From Streptomyces iakyrus (GTDB lineage: Bacteria; Actinomycetota; Actinomycetes; Streptomycetales; Streptomycetaceae), in NCBI RefSeq assembly GCF_000717055.1, contig NZ_JNXI01000041.1:1-30845 (forward strand): a stretch of 30,845 nt of DNA, written 5' to 3'. The position numbers and the translations under genes are program-made. The notes under the pieces were generated by a model that made no database searches, was not told the DNA's origin, and saw nothing but the letters and a program-made list of their open reading frames with translations. Of this stretch, positions 23,173 to 30,825 are shown piece after piece (the first letter of the stretch is position 1; each line of letters begins with the position of its first letter).

Positions 23173-23958
23173 GTGCGGCCCAGGGACGATCCCGGAGGTG
23201 CCCCCGGCGGCGGCCAGGGACCCGGGCGCACCGGAGACGGTGACCCGGACCCGGACGGAGCATGGGCCGCCGACGTGATCGCCCGGGGTGTGCGGGGCGC
23301 CGAGCCCGGAGAGGTCCCGGGCCGGCTGTGCGAGGTGGCGGTGGAACTGCTGCCGGTGACCGGCGCCAGCGTGTCCCTGCGCAGCGAGGGCATGCCCGTG
23401 CAGCTGAGCGCGAGCAGCGCGCAGGCCGCGCACCTGGCGCAGATCCAGGCGACCCTGGGCGACGGTCCCTGCCAGAGCGCGCTGGCGGACGGCGCGCCGG
23501 TGCTCGCCTGCGATCTGACCTCGGGCCGGGACGCGGGACGCTGGCCGGTCTTCGCCCAGCAGGCGACGGAGGCCGGGGTGCGGGCGGTGTACGCGGTGCC
23601 CCTGGGCAGCGGCGCGGTCTGCGTCGGCACGCTCGACCTGTACCGCGACCGCCCGGGCGGGCTCACCGAGGGCCAGCTGCACATGGCCCGGATCGTGGCC
23701 GGGGTGATGACCGTGGCCCTGATGGCCCTGCCGCACGGGGACGAGCCCGAGAACCCGGACGGTGAGGACTGGCTGAGCGGCCTGGCCACCGACCACGACG
23801 AGGTCTACCGGGCCGTCGGCATGATCATGGCGCAGCTCGGCGTGGGCGCGGACGACGCCCTCGCGCGGCTGCGGGCGGACGCCTTCGCGCACGGGCGTAC
23901 GGCCCTGGACGTGGCGCGGGACGTGATCGCCCACCGCACGCGCTTCGACCGGTCGTGA
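23173..23958 (+). CDS. GAF-ANTAR domain regulator
   Basis: A 261-residue cytoplasmic regulator: a Gly/Pro/Asp-rich N-terminal tail (1-30), a GAF domain (about 45-185) with the actinobacterial hallmark LGDGPCQSAL (95-104) and VYAVPLGSGAVCVGTLDLYRD, and a C-terminal ANTAR domain (about 205-258: VYRAVGMIMAQLGV, ALARLRADAFAHGRTALDVARDVI). ANTAR domains bind RNA dual hairpins to antiterminate transcription; the target RNA is unknown. GTG 23173 is preferred because AAGGAGG lies eight bases upstream; in-frame GTGs at 23155 and 23167 are too close to or before that site. A sigma-B-like promoter upstream suggests stress-induced expression. Convergent with the lipoprotein gene. Confidence 0.9.
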   Translation: MRPRDDPGGAPGGGQGPGRTGDGDPDPDGAWAADVIARGVRGAEPGEVPGRLCEVAVELLPVTGASVSLRSEGMPVQLSASSAQAAHLAQIQATLGDGPCQSALADGAPVLACDLTSGRDAGRWPVFAQQATEAGVRAVYAVPLGSGAVCVGTLDLYRDRPGGLTEGQLHMARIVAGVMTVALMALPHGDEPENPDGEDWLSGLATDHDEVYRAVGMIMAQLGVGADDALARLRADAFAHGRTALDVARDVIAHRTRFDRS

Positions 23959-23977
23959 CCCCCCCCGGCCCGGGGTG

Positions 23978-24763
23978 TCAGATCTGGGCCCTGCCCTGCT
24001 TCCTGATCTCGGCCAGGCGCTGCGCCCCGAGCTGCACGGCCTGCTGGGTGACCTCCTCGTACACCTCGTCGAGACCGGCGTTGGTAAGGGTGATCGCCTC
24101 CTCGCCGACGCGGACGGCGGCGAGGTCCATGGTGAGGTAGGTCAGCTCCCCGTCCTCCGTCTCGCCGGCCAGCGTGACCCGCAGGGCGTGCCGGGCGTCC
24201 CCCACCGGCGGCAGCGGCAGGTCGCGGACCTCCACGCCCTGGACGATGCCGCGGGTCGTCGTGGCCGTGAACTGGCCGCAGCGGCCGGGCAGCGACTTCA
24301 TCCAGTCCAGCGTGCGGTCCACGTCCGCCGGGGGATGGGCGGCGACCCGGTAGCGCAGCTGGGCGTCGGTGTCGCCGTCGTCGAGCGCGGACGTCGCCTG
24401 CGGGCCCTTCGGGGCGCCGAAGGGCTCCTCGGTGTAGAGGGCGTCCAGCAGCAGCTGGCAGTCCCGGTCCTCGGTGGTCGCCTTGAGCAGCCCGTCCCGC
24501 CAGGTGCGCGCGCCCCGGGTCGGTTCCCACGGCTCGCCCAGGTCGGCCTCGGTGACCAGCGCCGCCTGGGCCTGCGCCTCGGTGAGGGCGGCGCCGGAAC
24601 CGGCGGGCTGCTCGACGGCAGGGGACGCGCCGGAGGCGGACGCGGAGGCGGAGAACCACCGGGGCCGCGGCTCGTCGTCGACGGCACAGCCGGCCGTGGC
24701 CAGCAGGGCGGTCACGGACAGCGCGGAGGCGAGGAGGGCGCGGGCGGCCGGAGGGTGGGTCAT
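23978..24763 (-). CDS. Secreted lipoprotein of unknown function
   Basis: A 261-residue protein with signal peptide ARALLASALSVTALLATAGC (lipobox Cys26), then a Ser/Ala-rich linker and a soluble domain. The domain includes LTEAQAQAALVTEADLGEPWEP, RDCQLLLDALYTEEPFG, LRYRVAAHPPADVDRTLDWM and LTYLTMDLAAVRVGEEAITLTNAG. The arrangement resembles the outer sensor/PknH-C-like lipoproteins common in actinobacteria, but the similarity is only impressionistic. ATG 24763 has AGGAGG six bases upstream, so the longer open frame upstream is not used. The 3-prime end lies 19 bases from the convergent GAF-ANTAR stop. Confidence 0.85.
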   Translation of the reverse strand: MTHPPAARALLASALSVTALLATAGCAVDDEPRPRWFSASASASGASPAVEQPAGSGAALTEAQAQAALVTEADLGEPWEPTRGARTWRDGLLKATTEDRDCQLLLDALYTEEPFGAPKGPQATSALDDGDTDAQLRYRVAAHPPADVDRTLDWMKSLPGRCGQFTATTTRGIVQGVEVRDLPLPPVGDARHALRVTLAGETEDGELTYLTMDLAAVRVGEEAITLTNAGLDEVYEEVTQQAVQLGAQRLAEIRKQGRAQI

Positions 24764-24953
24764 CGGGTGCCTCCTGCGAGGGGCTCGTGGAGGCGCCTTT
24801 GGGCGGAGCGGTCTCTCCACGATCGGGTGGATGCTGCTCTTACGGCACCACCGCGACCGCCCTCCCACCAGCGATACGGGCCGTCCGGGTGAGCGGCCGG
24901 GACACCCGCGGCCACCGCCCGAAAACCTCTCGCCCCGCTCCTGGCCCCCTTGT

Positions 24954-24959
24954 TACGGT
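24954..24959 (+). promoter_or_regulatory. -10 element of a probably leaderless Thr-leader transcript
   Basis: TACGGT lies seven bases before ATG 24967, the spacing expected if transcription starts at the A of the start codon. There is no ribosome binding site between them, which supports a leaderless mRNA. The -35 region is not recognisable. Confidence 0.5.
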
Positions 24960-24966
24960 CACGCCT

Positions 24967-25029
24967 ATGCAGCGCGCCCAGTCGTACCCGTCCGCCACGA
25001 CGACGCCGGAGAGTGTCCCGGCGCGCTGA
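24967..25029 (+). CDS. Threonine-rich leader peptide (attenuator of the ThrRS paralogue)
   Basis: A 20-codon frame beginning MQRAQSYPSA, then three consecutive Thr codons (ACG ACG ACG, 24997-25005), then PESVPAR and TGA. It is followed 11 bases later by a perfect terminator hairpin (25041-25072) and 39 bases after that by a threonyl-tRNA synthetase gene. This is the layout of ribosome-mediated transcription attenuation: stalling at Thr codons when charged tRNA-Thr is scarce would allow readthrough. A smaller hairpin (25004-25009 with 25018-25023) overlaps the codons just after the Thr run and may take part in the switch. Confidence 0.75.
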   Translation: MQRAQSYPSATTTPESVPAR

Positions 25030-25040
25030 CAGCTGATGTC

Positions 25041-25072
25041 CGAAGCCCCGGGGCGAGTGCCCCGGGGCTTCG
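25041..25072 (+). terminator. Attenuator terminator hairpin before thrS paralogue
   Basis: CGAAGCCCCGGGGC (25041-25054) and GCCCCGGGGCTTCG (25059-25072) form a perfect 14-bp stem with a GAGT loop, between the leader peptide and the ThrRS gene. There is no U run; strong GC hairpins of this kind act as terminators in Streptomyces. Confidence 0.8.
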
Positions 25073-25111
25073 CCGTGTGGTGCTCGTCCTCCTTGACCAC
25101 GAGGAGTCACC

Positions 25112-26332
25112 ATGCACGACCACCGCCGGCTCGGCCGTGAACTGGACCTGTTCGACACCGATCCGCTGATGGGCGCCGGGCTGCCGTACTGGCTGCCCGA
25201 CGGCGCGATCGTGCGGCACACCCTGGAGGAGTACATCCGCGACGCGGAACGCCGGGCGGGCTACCGGCACGTGTACTCGCCGGTCCTCGGCAAACGCGAG
25301 CTGTACGAGATCTCCGGGCACTGGGACCACTACGGCGACGACATGTTCCCCCCGATGGACGTGGGCGCCGAGCAGGTCCTGCTGCGCCCCAGCCTGTGCC
25401 CGCACCACGCCCTGATCTACCGCTCCCGCTCCCGCAGCTACCGCGAACTACCGCTGCGGATAGCCGAGTTGGGCGGCATGTACCGCTCGGAGCTGACCGG
25501 CGTCCTCGGCGGCCTGGCCCGGGTGCGGGCCATCACCCTCAACGACGCGCACATCTTCTGCACCCTGGAGCAGGCCGTCCAGGAGGCCCGGGCCGCGCTG
25601 GAGCTGATCGGCCGCGCCTACGCGGACCTGGGCGTCCGCGCGTCCCGGTACCGGCTGTCGCTGCCCGGGGAGGGCGGCAAGTACGTGGCCGACCCGGAGC
25701 TGTGGCGGCGCGCCACCGCCCTGCTGCGGGAAGTCCTGGACGGCTCCGGCGTCGCGTACGAGGCGGCCGAGGGCGAGGCCGCCTTCTACGGCCCCAAGAT
25801 CGATGTGCAGATCACCGACCCGGCGGGCCGGGAGGCCACCCTGTCCACCGTGCAGATCGACTTCCACCAGCCCGAACGCTTCGACCTGCACTACACCGGC
25901 CCCGACGGGGCGAAACACCGCCCGGTCATGGTGCACCGCAGCATCATCGGCAGCGTGGAGCGCGCGGTCGCGCACCTCGTCGAGGAGCACGGCGGCGCCT
26001 TCCCGCCGTGGCTGGCGCCGGTGCAACTGGTCGTTCTGCCCGTCGGGGAGGAACAGTTCGAGGCGGCGAAGGCCCTGGCCGGACGTGCCCGGGAGCTCGG
26101 TCTGCGCGCCGAGGCCGCCGGCCCCGGGCAGGGCACTCTGGCCGCCCGGATCCGCGCGGCGCGGCTGGTGCCGTACCAGGCGGTGATCGGCGGGCGGGAG
26201 GCCGCAGCGGGACTTGTGGCACCGCGCCTGCGCGACGGCCGCCGGCCGGACGCCCTGTCCGGCGCCGAGCTGCTGCGCCGGATCGGCGACCGGGTGGCGG
26301 CCCGCGGGCCCGGACTGTGGGACCCGTCGTAG
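25112..26332 (+). CDS. thrS: Short threonyl-tRNA synthetase paralogue lacking TGS and editing domains
   Basis: A 406-residue class II synthetase containing only the catalytic core and the C-terminal anticodon-binding domain; full-length bacterial ThrRS is about 640 residues. Zinc ligands are all kept: Cys96 (RPSLCPHH), His147 (NDAHIFC) and His275 (PVMVHRSIIGS). Motif 2 has Arg125 (MYRSELTG), and FYGPKIDVQI and PPWLAPVQLVVLPVG are present. The anticodon domain has LVPYQAVIGGREAAAGLVAPR. ATG 25112 follows CGAGGAG. Without the N-terminal editing domain it cannot clear Ser-tRNA-Thr in cis. Upstream sit the Thr leader peptide and hairpin, so it is probably made only when charged tRNA-Thr falls. 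A second, full-length thrS is expected elsewhere. It may serve Thr starvation, inhibitor resistance or another backup role. Confidence 0.93.
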   Translation: MHDHRRLGRELDLFDTDPLMGAGLPYWLPDGAIVRHTLEEYIRDAERRAGYRHVYSPVLGKRELYEISGHWDHYGDDMFPPMDVGAEQVLLRPSLCPHHALIYRSRSRSYRELPLRIAELGGMYRSELTGVLGGLARVRAITLNDAHIFCTLEQAVQEARAALELIGRAYADLGVRASRYRLSLPGEGGKYVADPELWRRATALLREVLDGSGVAYEAAEGEAAFYGPKIDVQITDPAGREATLSTVQIDFHQPERFDLHYTGPDGAKHRPVMVHRSIIGSVERAVAHLVEEHGGAFPPWLAPVQLVVLPVGEEQFEAAKALAGRARELGLRAEAAGPGQGTLAARIRAARLVPYQAVIGGREAAAGLVAPRLRDGRRPDALSGAELLRRIGDRVAARGPGLWDPS

Positions 26333-26379
26333 GACGGGATCACCACGGGCCGGGACGGATCACCAGGGGTCGGGGCGGT

Positions 26380-26549
26380 TCAGAACGTCCAACGCGTGTG
26401 GCTGTAGACCCCGTGGTCCCCCGGCCGAAGCCGTACGCCGTGCCCGGGGCCACGGCGAACACCACCGCGTCGCCGCTGCGGAACTCGTCCCCGATGCCGT
26501 GGAAGGTGCCCTCCTCCCTGCAACGACCGTCCGCCGGGGCCGGAATCAT
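26380..26549 (-). pseudogene. PPOX-like C-terminal remnant with frameshift
   Basis: The minus strand reads EEGTFHGIGDEFRSGDAVVF, then AVAPGTAYGFGRG, and the sensible continuation DHGVYSHTRWTF-stop lies in another frame. The frames meet at a run of five C on the plus strand (26418-26422); one more base there would restore a single frame. The ending SHTRWTF resembles the C-terminus of pyridoxamine-phosphate-oxidase-like (PPOX) F420/FMN proteins. The N-terminal half is absent. The family call is tentative. Confidence 0.5.
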
Positions 26550-26583
26550 CGCCGCGTCCGTTCGTGTCGCCGTACGGCGCCGG

Positions 26584-26700
26584 TCAGCCCGCCGTCCAGG
26601 GCCGGAGCTTGTCGGGGTTGAGGACGGCCCAGACGTGCTGGATCCGGTTGCCGGCGACGTCGGACGCCGGCCGGAAGGTGCGGCTGGACTTCGACGTCAC
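26584..26700 (-). pseudogene. C-terminal remnant of an ECF41/SigJ-type sigma factor
   Basis: A 38-codon tail ends GNRIQHVWAVLNPDKLRPWTAG-stop. The NPDKLRPW ending, preceded by a G-R-I-x-x-x-W strand, is the conserved C-terminus of the SnoaL-like domain of ECF41/SigJ sigma factors. The sigma region 2 and 4 domains are missing, and the sequence upstream (VTSKSSRTFRPAS) is already degraded. Confidence 0.6.
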
Positions 26701-26804
26701 GGCGGTACGGCGGTCCTGACGCCGGCGGCGCCCGCGGGCCGCCGGGCAGGCCGTAGGGTCGCTGCCAGGAAGCTCCCCGCACCACCACTGGAAGGAGTCC
26801 CGCC

Positions 26805-27779
26805 GTGACGGACGGCCGGCGCATCCCGGTGATCATCGACTGCGACACCGGTGTCGACGACGCTCTCGCCCTCCTGTTCGCCGTACGGCACCCGGCGCTC
26901 GACGTGCGGGCGATCACCTGCGTGGCCGGGAACACGGACGTGGATGGCGTCGTCCGCAACACCCTGACCGTACTGGAGCAGGCCGGCGCCCCCGACATCC
27001 CCGTCGCCCGGGGCGCCGAGCGGCCGCTGATCGAGGCGCCCCGCTCGGCCCAGCACGTGCACGGGCGCGACGGCATGGGCGACCTGGGCCTGCCGCGGCC
27101 GGCCCGCAGGCCCGCCGACGTCGACGCGGTGACGCTGCTGCGGCGCGAGATCCTCGCCTCCCCGCGTCCGGTCACCCTCGTCCCCATGGCCCCGCTCACC
27201 AACATCGCGCTGCTGCTGCGCACCCACCCCGAGGTGGTCGGCAACATCGAGCGGATCGTCTTCATGGGCGGCGCGGCGGCCGTCGGGAACGCCACGCCCG
27301 TCGCGGAGTTCAACGTGTGGCACGACCCGGAGGCCGCCGCGATCCTGCTGACGGCCGGGGTGCCGATCACGATGTACGGGCTGGACGTGTTCACGCGGGT
27401 CGTGGTCCCCGCGGCGGACGTGCGCAGGCTGTGCGGGAGCGGCGAGCCCGGGGCGCGGCTGGCCGGGCGGCTGCTCACCCACCGCCCGGCCCACCCCGAC
27501 AGCCGTCCCGGCGATCCCTCCGAGACGGCCGGCGGTCTGGGCGACGCGGGCGCGGTCTGCGCCGTAGTCGACCCGGAGGGCCTGACGACCCACCGCCTTC
27601 CGGTGGACGTCTCCCTCGCGCCGGGGCCCACGCGCGGCATGACGATCGTCGACCGCCGTCCCCGCCCCGGCGAGGCGGAGATCCACGAGGGCACGCGGGA
27701 ACAGCCCCTGGTCGACGTGGGGCTGGACGTGGACGTGGAGCGCTACGTGAAGCTGTACCTGGCGACCGTCGAGGTGTGA
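26805..27779 (+). CDS. Inosine-uridine-type nucleoside hydrolase
   Basis: A 324-residue enzyme that cleaves the N-glycosidic bond of ribonucleosides to base plus ribose. The calcium-binding N-terminal signature IIDCDTGVDDALAL (D12, D14, D18, D19) is intact. Later family elements are VTLVPMAPLTNIALLLRTHP, IVFMGGAAAVGNATPVAEFNVWHDPEAA, ITMYGLDVFTRVVV and LGDAGAVCAVVDPE (fourth metal Asp). No signal peptide, so it is cytoplasmic and used for nucleoside salvage. Substrate preference cannot be read. GTG 26805 follows GGAAGGAG. Convergent with the LAETG gene across a strong shared hairpin. Confidence 0.93.
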   Translation: MTDGRRIPVIIDCDTGVDDALALLFAVRHPALDVRAITCVAGNTDVDGVVRNTLTVLEQAGAPDIPVARGAERPLIEAPRSAQHVHGRDGMGDLGLPRPARRPADVDAVTLLRREILASPRPVTLVPMAPLTNIALLLRTHPEVVGNIERIVFMGGAAAVGNATPVAEFNVWHDPEAAAILLTAGVPITMYGLDVFTRVVVPAADVRRLCGSGEPGARLAGRLLTHRPAHPDSRPGDPSETAGGLGDAGAVCAVVDPEGLTTHRLPVDVSLAPGPTRGMTIVDRRPRPGEAEIHEGTREQPLVDVGLDVDVERYVKLYLATVEV

Positions 27780-27838
27780 GCCGGCGGCGGGCCGCGCCGC
27801 GATCGTCACGCCGGGTGGTCCGGTCTGCGGGCGCGAGT

Positions 27839-27882
27839 ACGCCCGGTGTGCTGTCGCCGCCGGACGACAGCACACCGGGCGT
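27839..27882. terminator. Bidirectional terminator, 18-bp perfect stem
   Basis: ACGCCCGGTGTGCTGTCG (27839-27856) and CGACAGCACACCGGGCGT (27865-27882) pair perfectly around an 8-base loop. It sits between the convergent nucleoside hydrolase and LAETG-protein genes. Confidence 0.85.
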
Positions 27883-27903
27883 CTTCAGTCAGGTGCGGGC
27901 GTC

Positions 27904-28848
27904 CTACGCGCCGCGCTTGGCCGCGCGGCGGCGGGTCACGACGACCAGGGCCGCTCCGCCCGCCAGCAGGGCGGCGGCGCCGAGGGCGATCGGGCCGGTG
28001 CTGCTGTCGGCACCGGTCTCGGCGAGGTCGCCGCCACCGCCGTTCGGCTTGGGGGCGGTGGGCGTCGACTCGGAGGCGCTCGGGGTGGGCGTGTCCGTGT
28101 CGGAGGACGGCGGCGTCGAGGGCTCGGCCGGCTCGGACGGGGACGCCGGCGGCGTCGCCGGGGGCGTCGTCCCCTCGGCCGGCTCGGACGGGCTCGCGGG
28201 CGGCGTGGAGGCGGGCGGCTCCTCCTCCGCCGGCGGCGTCGTGCAGTCCTTCGTGCCGCCGTTCCAGGCCGCGATCAGCTTGTCCTTGATGACCGGGCGG
28301 TCCGGGCCCTTGGGCAGCTCGCCGTGCTCGAAGCCGTCCTTCGCGTCGAGTTCGCCGTCGAACTTCACCGCGCCCCGGTACAGGTCGATCTGCCCGAAGC
28401 AGCCCTTGTCCGGGATGGCGATGTCGAGCGAGTCGGTGGCGCCCGGCTTGACCGTCGCCGTGTCGAAGTCGACGAACACCTGCTCGCCGGAGGTCGCGAA
28501 CGTCGCGCCGTGCGCGAGGTAGGACGCGAGGGAGGCCGTGCAGGTGGCCGCGCCACCGGCGGTGCGGACCTTGACGTGGACCTTGCCGTCCTCGGTCGGC
28601 TTCAAGTTCTGGTCGTCGACCTTGACCGAGTCGTAGAAGTTCGTGCCGTCGAGCGAGAACTGGCAGCGGTCGGTCCCGGTCTCCGTGCCGGCGCCCGTGC
28701 CCGGCTTGTAGCTGCCGCCGGACGACCAGCCGTCGCCGCCGGGCGTCCCGGTGGCGAAGGCGGTCGTGGCGGAGGCGGCGCAGAGGACGAGGGCCGCGGC
28801 GCCCGTCCCCAGCAGGCGTCGCGCGGTGACACGTCTCGCTATGGACAT
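27904..28848 (-). CDS. LAETG-anchored secreted cell-wall protein (sortase substrate)
   Basis: A 314-residue protein. The signal peptide (1-32: MSIARRVTARRLLGTG, hydrophobic core, AFA at 30-32) is followed by a globular region (about 55-210: DRCQFSLDGTNFYDSVKVDDQNL, TCTASLASYLAHGATF, CFGQIDLYRGAVKFDGELD). Next comes a Pro/Ser/Thr/Glu-rich spacer (about 215-270) that would span the wall. The sorting signal LAETG is at 275-279, with a final hydrophobic helix and RRRAAKRGA tail. LAxTG is the motif recognised by class E sortases in Streptomyces. The globular domain has no recognised function; its spaced cysteines may form disulfides. ATG 28848 begins the basic n-region of the signal peptide. A good HrdB-type promoter lies at 28990-29018. 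Confidence 0.9.
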   Translation of the reverse strand: MSIARRVTARRLLGTGAAALVLCAASATTAFATGTPGGDGWSSGGSYKPGTGAGTETGTDRCQFSLDGTNFYDSVKVDDQNLKPTEDGKVHVKVRTAGGAATCTASLASYLAHGATFATSGEQVFVDFDTATVKPGATDSLDIAIPDKGCFGQIDLYRGAVKFDGELDAKDGFEHGELPKGPDRPVIKDKLIAAWNGGTKDCTTPPAEEEPPASTPPASPSEPAEGTTPPATPPASPSEPAEPSTPPSSDTDTPTPSASESTPTAPKPNGGGGDLAETGADSSTGPIALGAAALLAGGAALVVVTRRRAAKRGA

Positions 28849-29163
28849 GCGTATCCCATTTCTTGGCGTGTGCCGGACCCGGGTGACGGCGGGCGGGCAG
28901 CGCGACGCACGCGGCTGCCGGGGCCGCACCGGGGAGTGAGTGGTCTGAGAAACACTGGGCTCATTGGTCACATGTGCCTCAGTGGCCCCATCGTGGCGCC
29001 GCCGCAGCACACTGTCAACCTGCGGTGATGCAAAGGAAGTTGCTCGCCCGTCACACTTTCATCACAGCGGGAATGGATCACTCCGATCAACTCGTTGGTT
29101 CCTTTTTCCGGCATTCTGGACAGATTCAAAACTGTCGCCCGTATGCCCAGTGAAGGAGACCGC
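28849..29163. other. Divergent promoter region, LAETG protein / alpha-glucosidase
   Basis: The 315-base gap holds a minus-strand promoter (28990-29018) for the wall protein. Nearer the glucosidase gene is an AT-richer block (29080-29135) with a small dyad, GACAG (29119-29123) and CTGTC (29132-29136), which may be an operator. No further gene is seen. Confidence 0.5.
28990..29018 (-). promoter_or_regulatory. HrdB-type promoter for the LAETG protein
   Basis: On the minus strand TTGACA (29013-29018), a 17-base spacer and CACGAT (28990-28995) match the housekeeping consensus well. Transcription would start near 28983, leaving a leader of about 135 bases before ATG 28848. Confidence 0.65.
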
Positions 29164-30825
29164 GTGACCGATCGCTCGACCCTCGACCTGTCGTCCCGGG
29201 ACCCCGACTGGTGGCGCCAGGCCGTCGTCTACCAGATCTATCCCCGCAGCTTCGCCGACGCCGACGGCGACGGACTCGGCGACCTGCGCGGCATCACCCG
29301 CCGCCTCGGTCACCTTGCCGCCCTGGGCGTGGACGCCCTGTGGCTGAGCCCCTTCTACCCCTCCGAGCTCGCCGACGGCGGCTACGACGTCGCCGACCCC
29401 CGGGGCGTCGACCCGCGCCTGGGCACCCTCGACGACTTCGACGACCTGGTCGCCGAGGCCCACCGCCTCGGCCTGAAGGTCATCGTCGACATCGTGCCCA
29501 ACCACTCCTCGCACCGGCACGCGTGGTTCCAGGAGGCCCTCTACGCGGGCCCCGGCTCGGCGGCCCGCGACCGCTACGTCTTCCGCGACGGCCGCGGTGA
29601 ACACGGCGAACTCCCGCCCACCGACTGGCAGTCCGTCTTCGGCGGCAGCGCCTGGAAGCGGGTGCCCGACGGCCAGTGGTACCTGCACCTCTTCGCCCCC
29701 GAGCAGCCCGACCTCAACTGGGAGAACCAGGAGGTCCGCGCCGACTACCGCACCACACTGCGCTTCTGGTCCGACCGCGGGGTCGACGGCTTCCGCATCG
29801 ACGTCGCCCACGCCCTCGTCAAGGACCTGAGCGAACCCCTGCGCGACCTCGGCCGGCCCGAGCTGAGCCGCGAGGAGGCGCTCACTGCGCTGCCGCCCGG
29901 CACCCACCCCTTCTACGACCGTGACGACGTGCACGAGATCTACCGTGACTGGCGCAAGATCCTCGACGCCTACCGCCCGCCCCGCATGGCCGTCGCCGAG
30001 GCGTGGGTGCCCGGTGCCCGGCGTGCGCTGTACGCCCGCCCGGACGAGCTCGGCCAGGCCTTCAACTTCGAGTATCTCCAGGCCGGCTGGGACGCGGAGG
30101 AACTGCGGCAGGTCATCACCGACTCGCTCGCCACCGCCCGGGCGGCGGGTGCGTCGGCCACCTGGGTGCTGTCCAACCACGACGTCGTACGGCACGCCTC
30201 CCGGCTGACGCTGCCGCCCGGCACGGACCTCAACGCCTGGCTGCTGTCCGGCGGCCACGCCCCGGCCGTGGACGAGGCGGCCGGGCTGCGCCGGGCCCGG
30301 GCGGCCACGCTGCTGATGCTGGCGCTGCCCGGCTCGGCGTACGTGTACCAGGGGGAGGAACTCGGCCTGCCCGAGGTCGCCGACCTGCCCACCGAGGTGC
30401 TCCAGGACCCGATCTGGGAGCAGACCGGTCACGTCCGCAAGGGCCGCGACGGCTGCCGGGTGCCGTTGCCATGGACGACGTCCGGGCCGTCGTACGGCTT
30501 CGGGCCCGGCGGGGCGTGGCTCCCGCAGCCGCCCGGCTTCGCCGCGTACGCCGTCGAGGCGCAGGACGGGGTGGAGGGCTCCACTCTGGAGCTGTACCGA
30601 ACGGCCCTGCGGCTGCGCCGCAAGCTCCTCGACGGCGAGGAGCTGACGTGGGCGGCGGACGCCCCGGACGGTGTGCTCCGGTTCGACCGCGGCGGGGGGT
30701 GGCGCTGTGTCGCCAATCTGTCGGGTGCGGCGGTGGAGCTGCCGGCCGGTGAGGTGCTGCTGAGCAGCGCGCCGCTGGAGGACGGGCGGGTCGGACCGGA
30801 CACGACGGTGTGGCTGGGCCGCTGA
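29164..30825 (+). CDS. GH13 alpha-glucosidase / oligo-1,6-glucosidase family
   Basis: A 553-residue cytoplasmic glycoside hydrolase (no signal peptide) acting on alpha-glucosidic bonds of small malto- or isomalto-oligosaccharides. The (beta/alpha)8 barrel opens with WWRQAVVYQIYPRSFADADGDGLGDLRGI (12-44). Family regions are VDIVPNHSS (108-116), GFRIDVAHA with nucleophile Asp213, VAEAWV with acid/base Glu279, and LSNHD with Asp340. The C-terminal part, about 475-553, is the small beta domain (LRLRRKLL, WRCVANLSG). Fine specificity (maltose, isomaltose, trehalose) cannot be fixed by eye. GTG 29164 follows AAGGAGA by five bases; the longer open frame upstream is promoter DNA. No sugar transporter gene is next to it within the window. 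Confidence 0.93.
   Translation: MTDRSTLDLSSRDPDWWRQAVVYQIYPRSFADADGDGLGDLRGITRRLGHLAALGVDALWLSPFYPSELADGGYDVADPRGVDPRLGTLDDFDDLVAEAHRLGLKVIVDIVPNHSSHRHAWFQEALYAGPGSAARDRYVFRDGRGEHGELPPTDWQSVFGGSAWKRVPDGQWYLHLFAPEQPDLNWENQEVRADYRTTLRFWSDRGVDGFRIDVAHALVKDLSEPLRDLGRPELSREEALTALPPGTHPFYDRDDVHEIYRDWRKILDAYRPPRMAVAEAWVPGARRALYARPDELGQAFNFEYLQAGWDAEELRQVITDSLATARAAGASATWVLSNHDVVRHASRLTLPPGTDLNAWLLSGGHAPAVDEAAGLRRARAATLLMLALPGSAYVYQGEELGLPEVADLPTEVLQDPIWEQTGHVRKGRDGCRVPLPWTTSGPSYGFGPGGAWLPQPPGFAAYAVEAQDGVEGSTLELYRTALRLRRKLLDGEELTWAADAPDGVLRFDRGGGWRCVANLSGAAVELPAGEVLLSSAPLEDGRVGPDTTVWLGR

Larger units (their letters stand above)
26333..26804. other. Gene-poor stretch with decayed remnants
   Basis: The 472 bases between the ThrRS and nucleoside hydrolase genes hold no intact gene. 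Two minus-strand fragments are visible: a PPOX-like C-terminus with a frameshift (26380-26549) and an ECF41-type sigma-factor C-terminus (26584-26700). The nucleoside hydrolase ribosome site is at the right end. Confidence 0.7.

Noticed and set aside
24764..25111. T-box riboswitch before the ThrRS paralogue
   Set aside because: No T-box consensus sequence or stem I was seen. The Thr-codon leader peptide and hairpin explain the region better.
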